Made by a program: the position numbers and the translations under genes
Shown: positions 8,815-16,867 of the stretch, one piece after another
Numbering within the stretch: position 1 is the first letter of the stretch
Layout of the letters: each line of letters starts with the position of its first letter
Source: Polyangium jinanense
Lineage (GTDB): Bacteria; Myxococcota; Polyangia; Polyangiales; Polyangiaceae
Assembly (NCBI RefSeq): GCF_028435365.1
Contig: NZ_JAGTJJ010000051.1
Location: 21,762 to 85,761 of the forward strand
Direction of reading: 5' to 3'
DNA: 64,000 nt
Notes under the pieces: model-generated
Told to the model about the DNA's origin: nothing
Seen by the model: the letters and a program-made list of their open reading frames with translations, nothing else
The model's database searches: none

Positions 8815-10704
8815 TCACGGCGGGGATCGGCCTCGGGGCAGCGGCTCGTGGAACGTCAAGCGCGACGGAGAACTTCGCGCCGACGAGCTGCTCGCGGCGG
8901 TCCGCGCCGGGGTCGCTATCGTCTCCGGCACGGGCAGCGCGCCGGAGGCGGGGCCCGAGGTCGCCCCGGTGATCAACGTCGGCATGGCGACCGGAAGGGC
9001 CACGAGATGCGCGGGAGCCGCGGGAGCCACCGGAGCAACGGGCGACACCGGCTCACGCGGCAAGGGCGCGGCAACGGCGGGAGGCGGCGGAACCGGCGGC
9101 GTTGGGTCCCGCCCGATGCCCGACCTGGCCGCGGTGCTCCGCCACGGCCGTGCCGCCAACGGCATCCGTCGCGCGCACCTGGGGCACGCGCGCTCAACGC
9201 GGGCCGTCGCCACGGGCGCGGGGACGGCGGGCGGCTCGGCGCCCGCGGGCGTGGGGACCGGCAGCTCGTCGCGAGAGGGCATCTCGGCGCGCCCCTGTGC
9301 CGCTGGCGCGGGGATGGGCGGCTCGGGAACGTGTGCCGGCGGGGCCGGCTCGGGGGCCCGAGGCGCCCTTGCCGCGGGGACCGCGGGGACGGGCGCGGGG
9401 ACCATCGGCGATGGTGCCGCGGGCGGCGACGGTACCGCGGGCTTGGGTCGAGATTCGATCAGCATGCCACCGACGGCTGACGCCAAAATCTCGCCGAACG
9501 CCTCGTTTGCTGGCGAATAGGCGAACGTGTTCACGTCGATGCGCCTGGCACGGCCGCGCGCGACGATGGCGTCAGCCACCGCCCGAACCTTCGGATGCGA
9601 GAGCACGCGCTGGCACCTCTCGATCCGACCGCCGAACCCGCGGTTGATGTTCTCCCATTCCGACGGAGTGAGCCCCCGATCCGCGTTCTTCACCGCAAGG
9701 GCCGTGTAGACCACGACTTCCGCGCGGAGCGGTATCGGAGGGGCGTCCTGGCACGCGGCCAGAACTTCGCCGACGACGGCCGCCACGAGTTCAGCAGGCA
9801 CGTCGGATGTCGGAGACAAGGCAAACGTGGCGGCGTTCGCGCCCTTCGCGCGGGAGTACGCGACGATGGCTCCCGCAATGGCGAGCACGCTCGAGTCCAT
9901 GAGCACACGCTGGCACCTCGCGAACTTCTCGCCGAGCACGAGGTTCAAGTGCTGCCATTCAGCGTGCTTGAGCCCTCGGTCCGCGTGTGTCACTGCCATC
10001 AACGTGTACAACGCGAGTTCCGTATGGAGCGATATGGTGGCAAGTGGGGGCGGCGGCAGGGGCGGCACAGGATGCGCAGCGGGCGCAGAAGCCGCAGCCG
10101 CAGGACGCGCGGACGGCGCGGGCGTGGGCGCGGGGCACGCCGCAGGACGCGCGGACGGCGCGGGCATGGGCGCGGGGCACGCGGGAGCCGCAGCCGGATC
10201 TACCGGGCGTACAGGCGTGGTCGCGGGGGCGGGGCGCGCAGACGGCGCCGGGGATGCCGCCTCGCGTGGGAACCGAAGCATTCCGAGCAGGGTGTCGGCG
10301 AGGATTTGGAGACGCTCGTCGTCCTCATACGCGCCCCGGACTCCGGCAAGCCATGCCGGGTCATCCGGGGTGGACACTGGCCTCGGCACGCGCTGCTCGC
10401 AGGCTTTGAGGAACGCGCCCGCGAGCAATCCCACACGCTGATCCGCGAGCGTCTCCTGCGCCGCTCGGCGCCATGCCGCGTCCGCGAAGCTGCGCCGGAT
10501 AGACTCGATCATCGATGCGGGACCGACGTTCGGAACATCGGCAAGACCAGCCGCGAACGCCCCCAGCGCCGTCCCGAGTGCCACGAGATCCGGCGAGGAT
10601 TCGCAAACACCGATGAGCACGACCGCAGTGCAGACTGCGGAAGGCTGCACCTCTGGTGTTTGCATTGGCAAACCGGGGCGTACGGCGGCGTCGCTCATAC
10701 CCAT
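8815..10704 (-). CDS. Pro/Ala-rich protein with two copies of an unknown ~90-residue helical domain
   Basis: Start taken at the ATG at 10704 (MGMSDAAVRPG), preceded by GGAG with 7-bp spacing; the longer frame to 10755 lacks a site. Length 629 aa. The N-terminal ~130 residues are helical. Two homologous blocks then sit in tandem: the first contains ADRGLKHAEWQHLN, then RCQRVLMDSSVLAIA; the second contains ADRGLTPSEWENIN, then RCQRVLSHPKVRAVA. Both end with a run like TFALSP / TFAYSP. Ala/Pro-rich low-complexity linkers separate and follow them, and a possible zinc pair (CPRCARRMP) occurs in the C-terminal third. The helical 'A-D-x-x-L-x-x-x-E' pattern slightly recalls TerB-like domains, but I would not assign it. 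Function unknown. Confidence 0.6.
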   Translation of the reverse strand: MGMSDAAVRPGLPMQTPEVQPSAVCTAVVLIGVCESSPDLVALGTALGAFAAGLADVPNVGPASMIESIRRSFADAAWRRAAQETLADQRVGLLAGAFLKACEQRVPRPVSTPDDPAWLAGVRGAYEDDERLQILADTLLGMLRFPREAASPAPSARPAPATTPVRPVDPAAAPACPAPMPAPSARPAACPAPTPAPSARPAAAASAPAAHPVPPLPPPPLATISLHTELALYTLMAVTHADRGLKHAEWQHLNLVLGEKFARCQRVLMDSSVLAIAGAIVAYSRAKGANAATFALSPTSDVPAELVAAVVGEVLAACQDAPPIPLRAEVVVYTALAVKNADRGLTPSEWENINRGFGGRIERCQRVLSHPKVRAVADAIVARGRARRIDVNTFAYSPANEAFGEILASAVGGMLIESRPKPAVPSPPAAPSPMVPAPVPAVPAARAPRAPEPAPPAHVPEPPIPAPAAQGRAEMPSRDELPVPTPAGAEPPAVPAPVATARVERACPRCARRMPLAARPWRSTAARSGIGRDPTPPVPPPPAVAAPLPREPVSPVAPVAPAAPAHLVALPVAMPTLITGATSGPASGALPVPETIATPARTAASSSSARSSPSRLTFHEPLPRGRSPP

Positions 10705-11021
10705 ACAGAAGCTCCAGCCGACCACTATGCACATTTGGCTTCCCGCGATCCACAAAAATCAGCGGGAAACCGGCGTAGCCTGCTACGTCTGCGCTGGAAT
10801 GCTCCAAGGCTTCGGGACGAGTTGTTCAAAGCAAACCCACAAAAGCCGAGCAACGTGTCCGAAGTCAGGGAACAGCCCCCTTGTTTCGTCGCATCAAGAC
10901 GTGAAAAAGCCGCTCAATGTAATCGGTTTTCGACGTATTTTTCGATAGAACGCCGGGGCTCGGCACCTCCCCAGGGCCGGGTCCTGTACTTCAGTTCACC
11001 TTTCCCGACACCGCAAGCACC
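10705..11021. other. Intergenic stretch without a convincing gene
   Basis: About 320 bp upstream of the Pro/Ala-rich gene. Less GC-rich than average around 10705-10950, and likely to contain that gene's promoter. Short frames here have poor codon bias. I see no RNA gene. Confidence 0.4.
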
Positions 11022-11382
11022 GTGCCCTCCGTGGACAAACCGCAAAATCGCCGTGTTTGAGCCATACCGGGCGGGTGTGCCCCCTTGTTTCACAGGCTCG
11101 GGGTCCGAGAAGGGTCCACAAATCGATCCACTTTTTGCTCGTCGGAGCCATGCCTCGGGCCCAGAAAATGTTTCACGGAGCCGGGATCGGTATCGGACTT
11201 CACGTTCGCTGCATGCGCAAGAGCCATGCCCTCCGCGGACAGACCTCGAAATCGCCGTGGTTGAGCCATGGGGGCCGGTTCAGCACCCTTGTTTCACAGA
11301 CTCGGGGGCCATGGAGGGTCCAGAAATCGATCCACTTTTTGCTCGCCGGAGCCATGGCAACGGGCCACGGAAATGTTTCACG
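11022..11382. repeat. Two imperfect ~156-bp tandem repeat copies
   Basis: Copy 1 spans about 11022-11178 and copy 2 about 11227-11382. Shared blocks in order: a TGCCCTCCG-GGACA start, AAATCGCCGTG, TTGAGCCAT, CCCTTGTTTCACAG, GGGTCCA, then AATCGATCCACTTTTTGCTC, GGAGCCATG and AATGTTTCACG. Each copy carries two TGTTTCAC boxes about 82 bp apart. Frames across it are not conserved between copies, so it is probably not coding. Confidence 0.7.
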
Positions 11383-11470
11383 ATGTGGGGGATTCGCGTA
11401 CCCTGCAAAATCAGCCTGATTTCGCGGTCCCGCGGCGCCCTGGGGGAGGTGCGGTGCATGCCCTTCGGAT

Positions 11471-11497
11471 CCATGGAAAGCCATGGCTTTTCCATGG
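11471..11497. repeat. 27-bp near-perfect palindrome built on CCATGG
   Basis: CCATGGAAA, then GCCATGGC, then TTTTCCATGG: a palindrome with one extra T, enclosing a perfect 14-bp palindrome AAAGCCATGGCTTT. It lies in a stretch (11140-11550) with unusually many GCCAT/CCATGG words. Confidence 0.5.
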
Positions 11498-11638
11498 CAA
11501 GAGCCATCGGGTTCGAGTGGCTCTCCGGCCATGGCTTCCGGGGAACTCCCGAGAGCCGGCCGAGCGCCCCCCGAGAGACCGGCCGAGGATGCGCCGAGGA
11601 GTGGGGGCTCGGGCCCGCGCCGACCCAGCATCCGCGCC

Positions 11639-11659
11639 GTAATACGTTACGTAATACGT
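11639..11659 (+). repeat. Direct repeat GTAATACGT
   Basis: GTAATACGT occurs at 11639-11647 and 11651-11659 with the palindromic junction TTACGTAA, at the start of an AT-rich tract that leads to the iteron array 140 bp further on. Confidence 0.45.
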
Positions 11660-11795
11660 GTTGATGTAATGTGAATTATGTATAGAACGCCGCCTCGGGC
11701 TTCGATTCCTCTTGGCCCACCGGCGCCAGTTGCGCGAAAACAGCTACACACGCTCCGCCAGGGAGGGGGCCCCTACCTGTATAGTTAGCTATATG

Positions 11796-11859
11796 ACTAT
11801 ATTGCTATGTGACTATACGTATAGCCGGCTATACGTATAGTCGGCTATATATATAGAAC
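11796..11859. repeat. Four tandem 16-bp iterons containing a 32-bp perfect palindrome
   Basis: Four adjoining 16-bp units: GACTATATTGCTATGT (11796), GACTATACGTATAGCC (11812), GGCTATACGTATAGTC (11828), GGCTATATATATAGAA (11844). Units 2 and 3 are exact reverse complements of each other and make a 32-bp perfect palindrome (11812-11843). Units 2, 3 and 4 each hold a 12-bp CTATA-TATAG palindrome at constant 16-bp phase. A degenerate copy may precede (TGTATAGTTAGCTATAT, 11779). The tract is very AT-rich in a GC-rich genome and lies 100 bp before the excisionase-like gene. It could be operators for that regulator, arm-type or directionality-factor sites, or an origin. Confidence 0.75.
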
Positions 11860-11958
11860 TCGACGGCGACCTCGATTTTCCCTTGTCTCGCGTCCCCCAC
11901 GGGCGGGAGAATCGGATCCACGCAACGGCGCCCCTTCGTGCGCCATGGGAGGGCGGAC

Positions 11959-12387
11959 ATGTCCATCGGTGAGTCCCGCAGCCCGGACGGCAACATCACG
12001 GCGACCTTGTCGATCCCACGGGGCGTCCTCCAGCTCGTCGCGCCCCCGCCCGAGACCCTCTCGCAATGCAACGTCGAGGCGGTGACGGGCATCCCGCGGC
12101 GCGTCTTCCTGGAAGCCATCCGCGCGCCGGACTTCCCGGTCCCCGTCGCGCGGCTCGGGAAGCTTCGGATCGTCAATCGTGCTGCGTTCGTCGCGTGGCT
12201 CGAAGACAACGCCCGAAAGCAGATCGCCGCCCCGTCCTCCCCATCGGCCGCGACTGACGCCGCGTCCACCGGCAACACCGCGCCCGCGGAGCACGCGGAC
12301 GACATTCTCGGCGCCGTCGGCCTACAACCGCGCCCGGCCAGTCCGAGCCGCATGCGAGCGACGAACCGCCGTGCTCGGCGCCTCTGA
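11959..12387 (+). CDS. Excisionase-like helix-turn-helix protein
   Basis: A 142-residue protein starting at the ATG at 11959, with a GGAGGG ribosome site 7 bp before it. The central part (about residues 38-85) reads as a MerR/excisionase-type winged HTH: VEAVTGIPRRVFLEA, PDFPVPVARLGKLRIV, then FVAWLE, the usual 'strand then W-L' end. The last 50 residues are Ala/Pro/Ser-rich and disordered. It lies between the iteron array and the integrase on the same strand, the classic place for a recombination directionality factor. DNA-binding is likely; the Xis role is inferred from neighbours. Confidence 0.65.
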   Translation: MSIGESRSPDGNITATLSIPRGVLQLVAPPPETLSQCNVEAVTGIPRRVFLEAIRAPDFPVPVARLGKLRIVNRAAFVAWLEDNARKQIAAPSSPSAATDAASTGNTAPAEHADDILGAVGLQPRPASPSRMRATNRRARRL

Positions 12388-12633
12388 CAACCGCCCGGCC
12401 CCCGCGGGTTGTACGGTCGCCTTTGCCTTCTCGCCTCTGCGGCCCGTAGACGGGCCATACCCTCCCTCCCGCGCCGTCCGTTGCTTGACACGTGCCGCGA
12501 TGCCGTCATGGCCCCGGGGGGCACGACGGGGGAGTCTCCCTCGTGTCTCCCATGGCTCCGCGGAAGGAGCCCAAATCGCAGGGCACGGCCGCTTGGCTGT
12601 TCCCTGGATAGTCACTGATTGGAGGAGTCGGAC
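12388..12633 (+). promoter_or_regulatory. Leader region of the integrase gene
   Basis: About 245 bp with no gene. It contains a TTGACA box at 12485-12490 with only a weak -10 17 bp on, a stem with CACGA/TCGTG and GGGA/TCCC arms near 12522-12545, and the ribosome site GGAGGAG at 12621 ahead of the integrase ATG. Confidence 0.35.
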
Positions 12634-14112
12634 ATGCCCAGGTTAGCCACGGGGAACGTTTACGAGCGGCGCGGCAAGTGGTTCGCGCGGCTCACCATCG
12701 GAACGAAGAAGCGGCAAAGCTTCATGCTCGAAACATGCAAGGACGAGCGGAGCGCCGTCGCGCGTCAAGCCATCCTCGCGGAGCTGGCCGCGAAGCTCCG
12801 CAAATGCGGACGCGACGACATCGCGCCGGACATCATCAAGCGCGCCGCGGTGCGTGACGGGAAGGCATTGGACGAGGTGCGCAAGGCCGTTGACATGATC
12901 GCATCGGGACAGGTGGTGCAGAAGAACCTGACGCCGACGATCGAGCAAATTGGCAAGCGGTGGACGAGCGGCGAGCTGGCGGATCTCCATCCTGACCGAG
13001 TCAAGCGACGACGAAGTGCCAGGACCAACAGGTACGTGCTCGACAGGTACGTCTATCCAATGGTCGGGGACGTGGCGATCGACAAGTTCACGCTCGACCA
13101 CGCGGAAGCCGTCATGCGGAGCCTGCCCGCGAGTCTCGCGCCGAACTCGCGGCGCTCCGTCGCGCAACTCGTGTATCGGATCTGCTCGCTGGCGGTCCTT
13201 CCTCTGCGCCATATCACCGTGCATCCGCTCCCGCGGGGATTCGTGCCGCGGTATCAGGCAGGAAAAGCGAAGGGGTGGCTCTATCCCGACGAGGATGCGA
13301 CGTTGCTGGGCTGCACGCAGGTTCCGCTTGAATGGCGCCTGTTCTACGGCTTCCTTCATCGGGAAGGAATGCGCCGCTCGGAGGCCCTCAACACGAGGTG
13401 GTCTGACATCAACCTGGACCTCGGGGTGATCGTGCTCGACGTGAACAAGACGGATGAGCCCCGCGCGTGGGCACTATCGCCCGGGGTCGTCGCGGCGTTG
13501 CGCGCCTGGCGAGATCACTGCGCGGCGAGAGGCGTGCGCGTCTCAGGGGACGCGCACGTCTTCGTGTACGACGAAGGAAGCCAGAAGGGACAGCGGCTCA
13601 CCACGAGCGACACGGCCGGCCGGTTCCGTCGACATCTGGAGTTGGCGGGCATTCGCCGGCCGGAGCTGTTCGCGCGGACGGAGACGAGGACGCGGATCCG
13701 GCTTCACGACGCGCGGGCCACGTTCGTCACGCTGGCGCTCGCGAACGGACGAACGGAGGCGTGGGTGCAGGACCGAACGGGTCACAAGTCAAGCGAGATG
13801 ATCAACCGCTACCGGCGTGCCGCACGCACGGCGGCCGAGCTCGGGCTCAAGGAGTGCCGTCCGCTCCATGAGGTGATCCCCGAGCTGGGCTCCCGTCCGA
13901 TCGACGCGACGATCCCCGAGCAGGCCCGCACGACGGAAAGGGCGGCGGAAAGGGCACCACGCTCGCGGCGCGGAACCCCTCTACCTGTTGAGATCCAGCC
14001 AAGATCCGCGGGGTTGGCGGCCCCGGGTCAGGATGATCAGAACTTCTCCCCGAGGCGAGATCGCTACGCGATCTCGCAGAGCGTCGAACAGTCGAACTGT
14101 TCGACGCTCTAG
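12634..14112 (+). CDS. Tyrosine recombinase/phage-type integrase
   Basis: A 492-residue site-specific recombinase. The ATG at 12634 follows GGAGGAG at good spacing; an upstream in-frame TTG (12619) is less likely. N-terminal residues form an arm-type DNA-binding segment (GNVYERRGKWFARLTIG), followed by a SAM-like core-binding domain (about 95-200). Catalytic residues in order: Arg in EGMRRSEAL (~247/248), the H-x-x-R of RLHDAR (358/361), His in TGHKSSEM (384) and the nucleophile Tyr in INRYRR (393). The C-terminal ~90 residues extend past the usual end and are basic and Pro-rich, and their last codons fall in hairpin DNA. No tRNA or clear att core was found next to it. Confidence 0.9.
   Translation: MPRLATGNVYERRGKWFARLTIGTKKRQSFMLETCKDERSAVARQAILAELAAKLRKCGRDDIAPDIIKRAAVRDGKALDEVRKAVDMIASGQVVQKNLTPTIEQIGKRWTSGELADLHPDRVKRRRSARTNRYVLDRYVYPMVGDVAIDKFTLDHAEAVMRSLPASLAPNSRRSVAQLVYRICSLAVLPLRHITVHPLPRGFVPRYQAGKAKGWLYPDEDATLLGCTQVPLEWRLFYGFLHREGMRRSEALNTRWSDINLDLGVIVLDVNKTDEPRAWALSPGVVAALRAWRDHCAARGVRVSGDAHVFVYDEGSQKGQRLTTSDTAGRFRRHLELAGIRRPELFARTETRTRIRLHDARATFVTLALANGRTEAWVQDRTGHKSSEMINRYRRAARTAAELGLKECRPLHEVIPELGSRPIDATIPEQARTTERAAERAPRSRRGTPLPVEIQPRSAGLAAPGQDDQNFSPRRDRYAISQSVEQSNCSTL
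14056..14110. terminator. Two adjacent hairpins at the shared stop of convergent genes
   Basis: Hairpin 1: CGAGATCGC, loop TAC, GCGATCTCG (14056-14076). Hairpin 2: AGAGCGTCGAACAG, loop TCGAA, CTGTTCGACGCTCT (14078-14110), a perfect 14-bp stem. Hairpin 2 runs into the integrase stop (TAG 14110-14112) and the opposing gene's stop (complement of 14109-14111). It probably acts as a bidirectional terminator, although it has no U-tract. Confidence 0.65.
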
Positions 14113-14876
14113 CCCTGATCCGCGGACGAGCCCGTGGCGGCGCCCGTCGTGCCCTCCTCCTTGGGCGCCTTCCTCACCGGATCGGCCTGCCACGTGGTGA
14201 GGGGCCGCAGGAGCGCGTCGGCGAGCTCCTTGGTGGCTGGCTTCTTGCGCTGCACCGAGCCGAGCACGGCGGTCACGTAATGGCGCAGCGAATCCGTGAG
14301 CGCATCGAGGCGGGGGCGCACGACGGCGCGCTCCTCTCCGGGCACGGCGTGCACCATTCCCAGTGCTTTCCCATATTGCTCGTGCACCTCGCGCAGGTGG
14401 GCGAGCAGCGGGCCGAGGCCGAGCTTTTCGAGCTTCCCATCGAGGTTTTCCCGCGTGATCGTGTTCAGCTTGGTATCGACGATCCCATACTCGTCGCGCG
14501 GCCGCATGTTGATGAAGCCGAGGCCGTCTTCGACGCCGACGTGCGTCCCCACCTCCACGGCGATGTCGCCGAGGTCGAGCTGCCCGCGCACGCGCGACCA
14601 GCCGGCGAGAATGAGGATGAGCGCCGCGATGGCGTTGTCCTCCAGCTTGTCGATGGCCCGGACGTCGCCTTGTGCCTGGGGACCGAGCACGTCTTGCAGG
14701 GCCGCGCGGTCCTCCTTCACGTCGCCGAGCGCCTCCTCGACGGCTTCCGGAAGAGGGCGCGGATCGCCCTTCTCATCGAGCGCCGCGGCCGTGAGCTGCT
14801 GGGCGAGCACCATGGCCTGATTGGCATCGAGACGCGGCAGGGCAATCACTGAGTTGGATTCGAGGAGTCTTGTCAT
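14109..14876 (-). CDS. Hypothetical protein
   Basis: A 255-residue soluble, mostly helical protein of unrecognised family. Start chosen at the ATG at 14876 (MTRLLESNSVIALPRLDANQ), since the ~47 residues upstream in the same frame are low-quality Arg/Pro-rich sequence. Features: helical N-terminal region, an Asp/Glu-rich middle (LEDNAIAALILILAGWSRV, then DIAVEVGTHVGVEDG) and a charged Lys/Ala tail. It is convergent with the integrase and the stops overlap. It could be an insertion-site neighbour or element cargo; the sequence does not settle this. Confidence 0.6.
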   Translation of the reverse strand: MTRLLESNSVIALPRLDANQAMVLAQQLTAAALDEKGDPRPLPEAVEEALGDVKEDRAALQDVLGPQAQGDVRAIDKLEDNAIAALILILAGWSRVRGQLDLGDIAVEVGTHVGVEDGLGFINMRPRDEYGIVDTKLNTITRENLDGKLEKLGLGPLLAHLREVHEQYGKALGMVHAVPGEERAVVRPRLDALTDSLRHYVTAVLGSVQRKKPATKELADALLRPLTTWQADPVRKAPKEEGTTGAATGSSADQG

Positions 14877-15158
14877 GGCGGGCGACCTTACCAGCCGTCC
14901 ACACCGGATGTCCATCCCCGTGTGCGTTGGGGGGGACCGCGTGCTCCTCGTCCACCCGGAGACGAAAGATACCGTCATCCACGCGGGAACAGGTGGAGGC
15001 CGACGCGAGCATTTCATGCGATCCAGGTCAGGTGCGCACGCTCAGCGCCGGCCTCCGAGGTCCACTCGTACCGCGGACAAACGGGGGGGTCAAGCACCTG
15101 GACAAACGTTCGGTTCCGGGACGAACGGGCGGTGGCGGCAATGGCTGCACGCGCTCGA
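14877..15158. other. Intergenic stretch before the palindrome array
   Basis: About 280 bp between the start of the hypothetical gene and the palindrome array. It should include that gene's promoter. No convincing gene; loose, less regular precursors of the array motif (GCCGGCCTCCGAGG near 15049, a CCGGGACGAACGG run near 15116) suggest the array decays in this direction. Confidence 0.35.
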
Positions 15159-15604
15159 CGCCCCTCGACGGGCATCCCTCCATGCAAGCGCAAGCGTTCC
15201 ACGGGCCCCCCGGAGGGGGTCGAAACGCTTCACGTTGCGTGCGTCGTGCCTCCCGGAGGGTCGGGGGACGCAACATCGAGCGGTGAAGACCCCTTTGGAG
15301 GGGTCGAGAATGGCTCCGTCTTGTGAGATTCGTGGCCTCACGAGGCCCCCGACGCGCTTCCGATTGCGACCGTGACCCCGGCGGAGCCTCGCACGACGCA
15401 AATCGAACCGGCGTGATGCCCTCCGGAGCCTCACCCACCGCAACGACGAGCGCCCGACGACCCTCCGAGGGTACCCCCCACCGGTACGTCCTCCTACAAA
15501 AGACCCCCTCGAAGGCACCACGATCGCATCGGCGAGCGTTCCCTGACCCTCGCGGGGCATTGCACACGCAGATCGATGCGCCTCACGACCCTCCGGGGGG
15601 CTCG
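15159..15604. repeat. Array of 11 GC palindromes with a ~43-bp period
   Basis: Eleven short palindromic cores related to ACCCTCCGGAGGGT have centres near 15166, 15212, 15256, 15297, 15341, 15383, 15425, 15468, 15510, 15552 and 15595. Successive gaps are 46, 44, 41, 44, 42, 42, 43, 42, 42 and 43 bp. Best examples: GGCCCCCCGGAGGGGGTC, GACCCCTTTGGAGGGGTC, GGCCTCACGAGGCC, ACCCTCCGAGGGT. The ~26-bp spacers are unlike each other. A 42-43-bp period is not a multiple of three, so repeat peptides are excluded, and it corresponds to about four helical turns. Confidence 0.75.
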
Positions 15605-15678
15605 CCATGCGCTTCACCTTGCGCTTCCCACTCCCCATCCCCTTGCATCGACCGCATCGCGGTCGATGCACCCTCGGT

Positions 15679-15746
15679 CCAGGCCGTGCCTGGTCCGGGT
15701 CCAGGGGTGGACAACCCCTGGTCGGGGCCCGGGGTGAAACCCCGGC
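15679..15746 (-). repeat. Partial copy (E) of the dispersed hairpin element
   Basis: The reverse complement reads CCGGGG-TTT-CACCCCGG-type stem, CCAGGGGTTGTCCACCCCTGG-type stem (given in parts), then CCAGG-cacgg-CCTGG. It closely matches the partial copy at 63860-64000. It lies just past the 3' end of the FAD oxidoreductase gene (minus strand). Confidence 0.7.
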
Positions 15747-15760
15747 GACCACGCTTCAGA

Positions 15761-16867
15761 CTACCCACGCGTCGCGCGGTACAGCATGTCTACGAGCCTC
15801 GGCGCGCGGCCCACGAGTGGAGCGAGCAGCTCGAACACGGGTGGATGGAGCAAGAGGCCATGAAGCGCGCCGGCGACGAGGAAGCGGGCTGCGAAGGCGC
15901 GCGAAAATGCCCGCGTGTACGCGCGGATGGGGTCTGGCGAGAAGGTTGCGAGGGAGGCGAGACGGCCGCTGCGGAGTGCGATGGCCATGCCGTCGCCCGT
16001 GAAGGAGGGGACGAGACGTGCTGCGTCGCCGGCGAAGAGCAGGGGGACGCCGGTCGTGGGGCAGGCGCGTGCGACGGCTTGGGCGCCGAAGCCGAAGCGG
16101 GCGAGGCCGCGGGGTTTTTGGGTGGGCGCGCCCAGGGATGCGAGGCGCCGCGCGAGGGCGGGGTGGCGCGTCGCGTGGTCTTCGAGGGTTTGCCAGACGG
16201 GGCGGGCGTTGCCTTCGAGGAGCGCGCACACGCCGATGCGGCCGTCTTCCACGGGGTTCACGCCGATGTATCCGCCGGGCACGAGGTAGAGCTCGACGTC
16301 GGCTTCGAGTGGCGTCGGCGCGCAGTAGGCCTTGATCGCGACGAAGCTTGGGCGCGCGGCGCTCGCGCGTGGCAGATCGAGCGGGGCGTCGAGCGTGGAG
16401 CGTTTGCCCATCGAGAGGACCAGGCTCCGCACGGCATGCGTGCCGGCCTGGCTCTGGATTTCGAGTGCGCGCGGCGGCTTGGGGGCCATGGCGCGGACGG
16501 GCGTGCGTTCGAGGACCGTGGCGCCTGCTTCTCGGGCGCGACGGGCGAGGAAGGCCTCGAGGGCTGCGCGCGTGATGCCGAGTGCGGGGTGGCCGGGGAG
16601 CGTCAGATCGAGACGCGCGCCACCTGCGCCGAAGAGGGCGACGGCGCGCAGATGGGCGGGCTTCAGCGCGGAGACGAGGTCGCCGCAGCCGAGGGCGTCG
16701 AGGTCTTCTTCGGCTTCGGGTGAGAGGAACTCGCCGCAGACTTTGTCGCGGCCGATCACGCCGCTCTCCCAGACGAGCACCTCGCGGCCGCGCTGGGCTG
16801 CCGCGATGGCTGCGGCGAGGCCGGCGAGCCCGCCTCCCACGATGCCGAGCGGAGGTCGTTCGCTCAT
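15761..16867 (-). CDS. FAD-dependent oxidoreductase (geranylgeranyl reductase/hydroxylase type)
   Basis: A 368-residue flavoprotein. The start at 16867 gives MSERPPLGIVGGGLAGLAAA with a perfect N-terminal FAD dinucleotide fold (GGGLAG). It overlaps the stop of the upstream type III PKS as ATGA, so the two are one transcription unit. The second FAD motif GDAARLVPSFTGDGM (about residue 280) and the family motif CGEFLSPEA (about 50) mark the group of reductases/hydroxylases working on prenyl or polyketide substrates. The in-frame extension to 17497 is a shadow of the PKS gene. It likely oxidises or reduces the PKS product. Confidence 0.85.
   Translation of the reverse strand: MSERPPLGIVGGGLAGLAAAIAAAQRGREVLVWESGVIGRDKVCGEFLSPEAEEDLDALGCGDLVSALKPAHLRAVALFGAGGARLDLTLPGHPALGITRAALEAFLARRAREAGATVLERTPVRAMAPKPPRALEIQSQAGTHAVRSLVLSMGKRSTLDAPLDLPRASAARPSFVAIKAYCAPTPLEADVELYLVPGGYIGVNPVEDGRIGVCALLEGNARPVWQTLEDHATRHPALARRLASLGAPTQKPRGLARFGFGAQAVARACPTTGVPLLFAGDAARLVPSFTGDGMAIALRSGRLASLATFSPDPIRAYTRAFSRAFAARFLVAGALHGLLLHPPVFELLAPLVGRAPRLVDMLYRATRG

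Noticed and set aside
11796..11859. Ordinary promoter -10 boxes (TATAGT-like)
   Set aside because: Many TATA-like words occur, but exact 16-bp phasing and the perfect palindrome point to binding-site iterons rather than several promoters.
15159..15604. CRISPR array
   Set aside because: Regular period and spacers, but the repeat cores vary too much, are only ~14-18 bp, and no cas gene is in the window.
15028..15752. Minus-strand open frames across the palindrome array
   Set aside because: The ~43-bp period breaks reading frame each unit, and the peptides show no repeat or codon bias.
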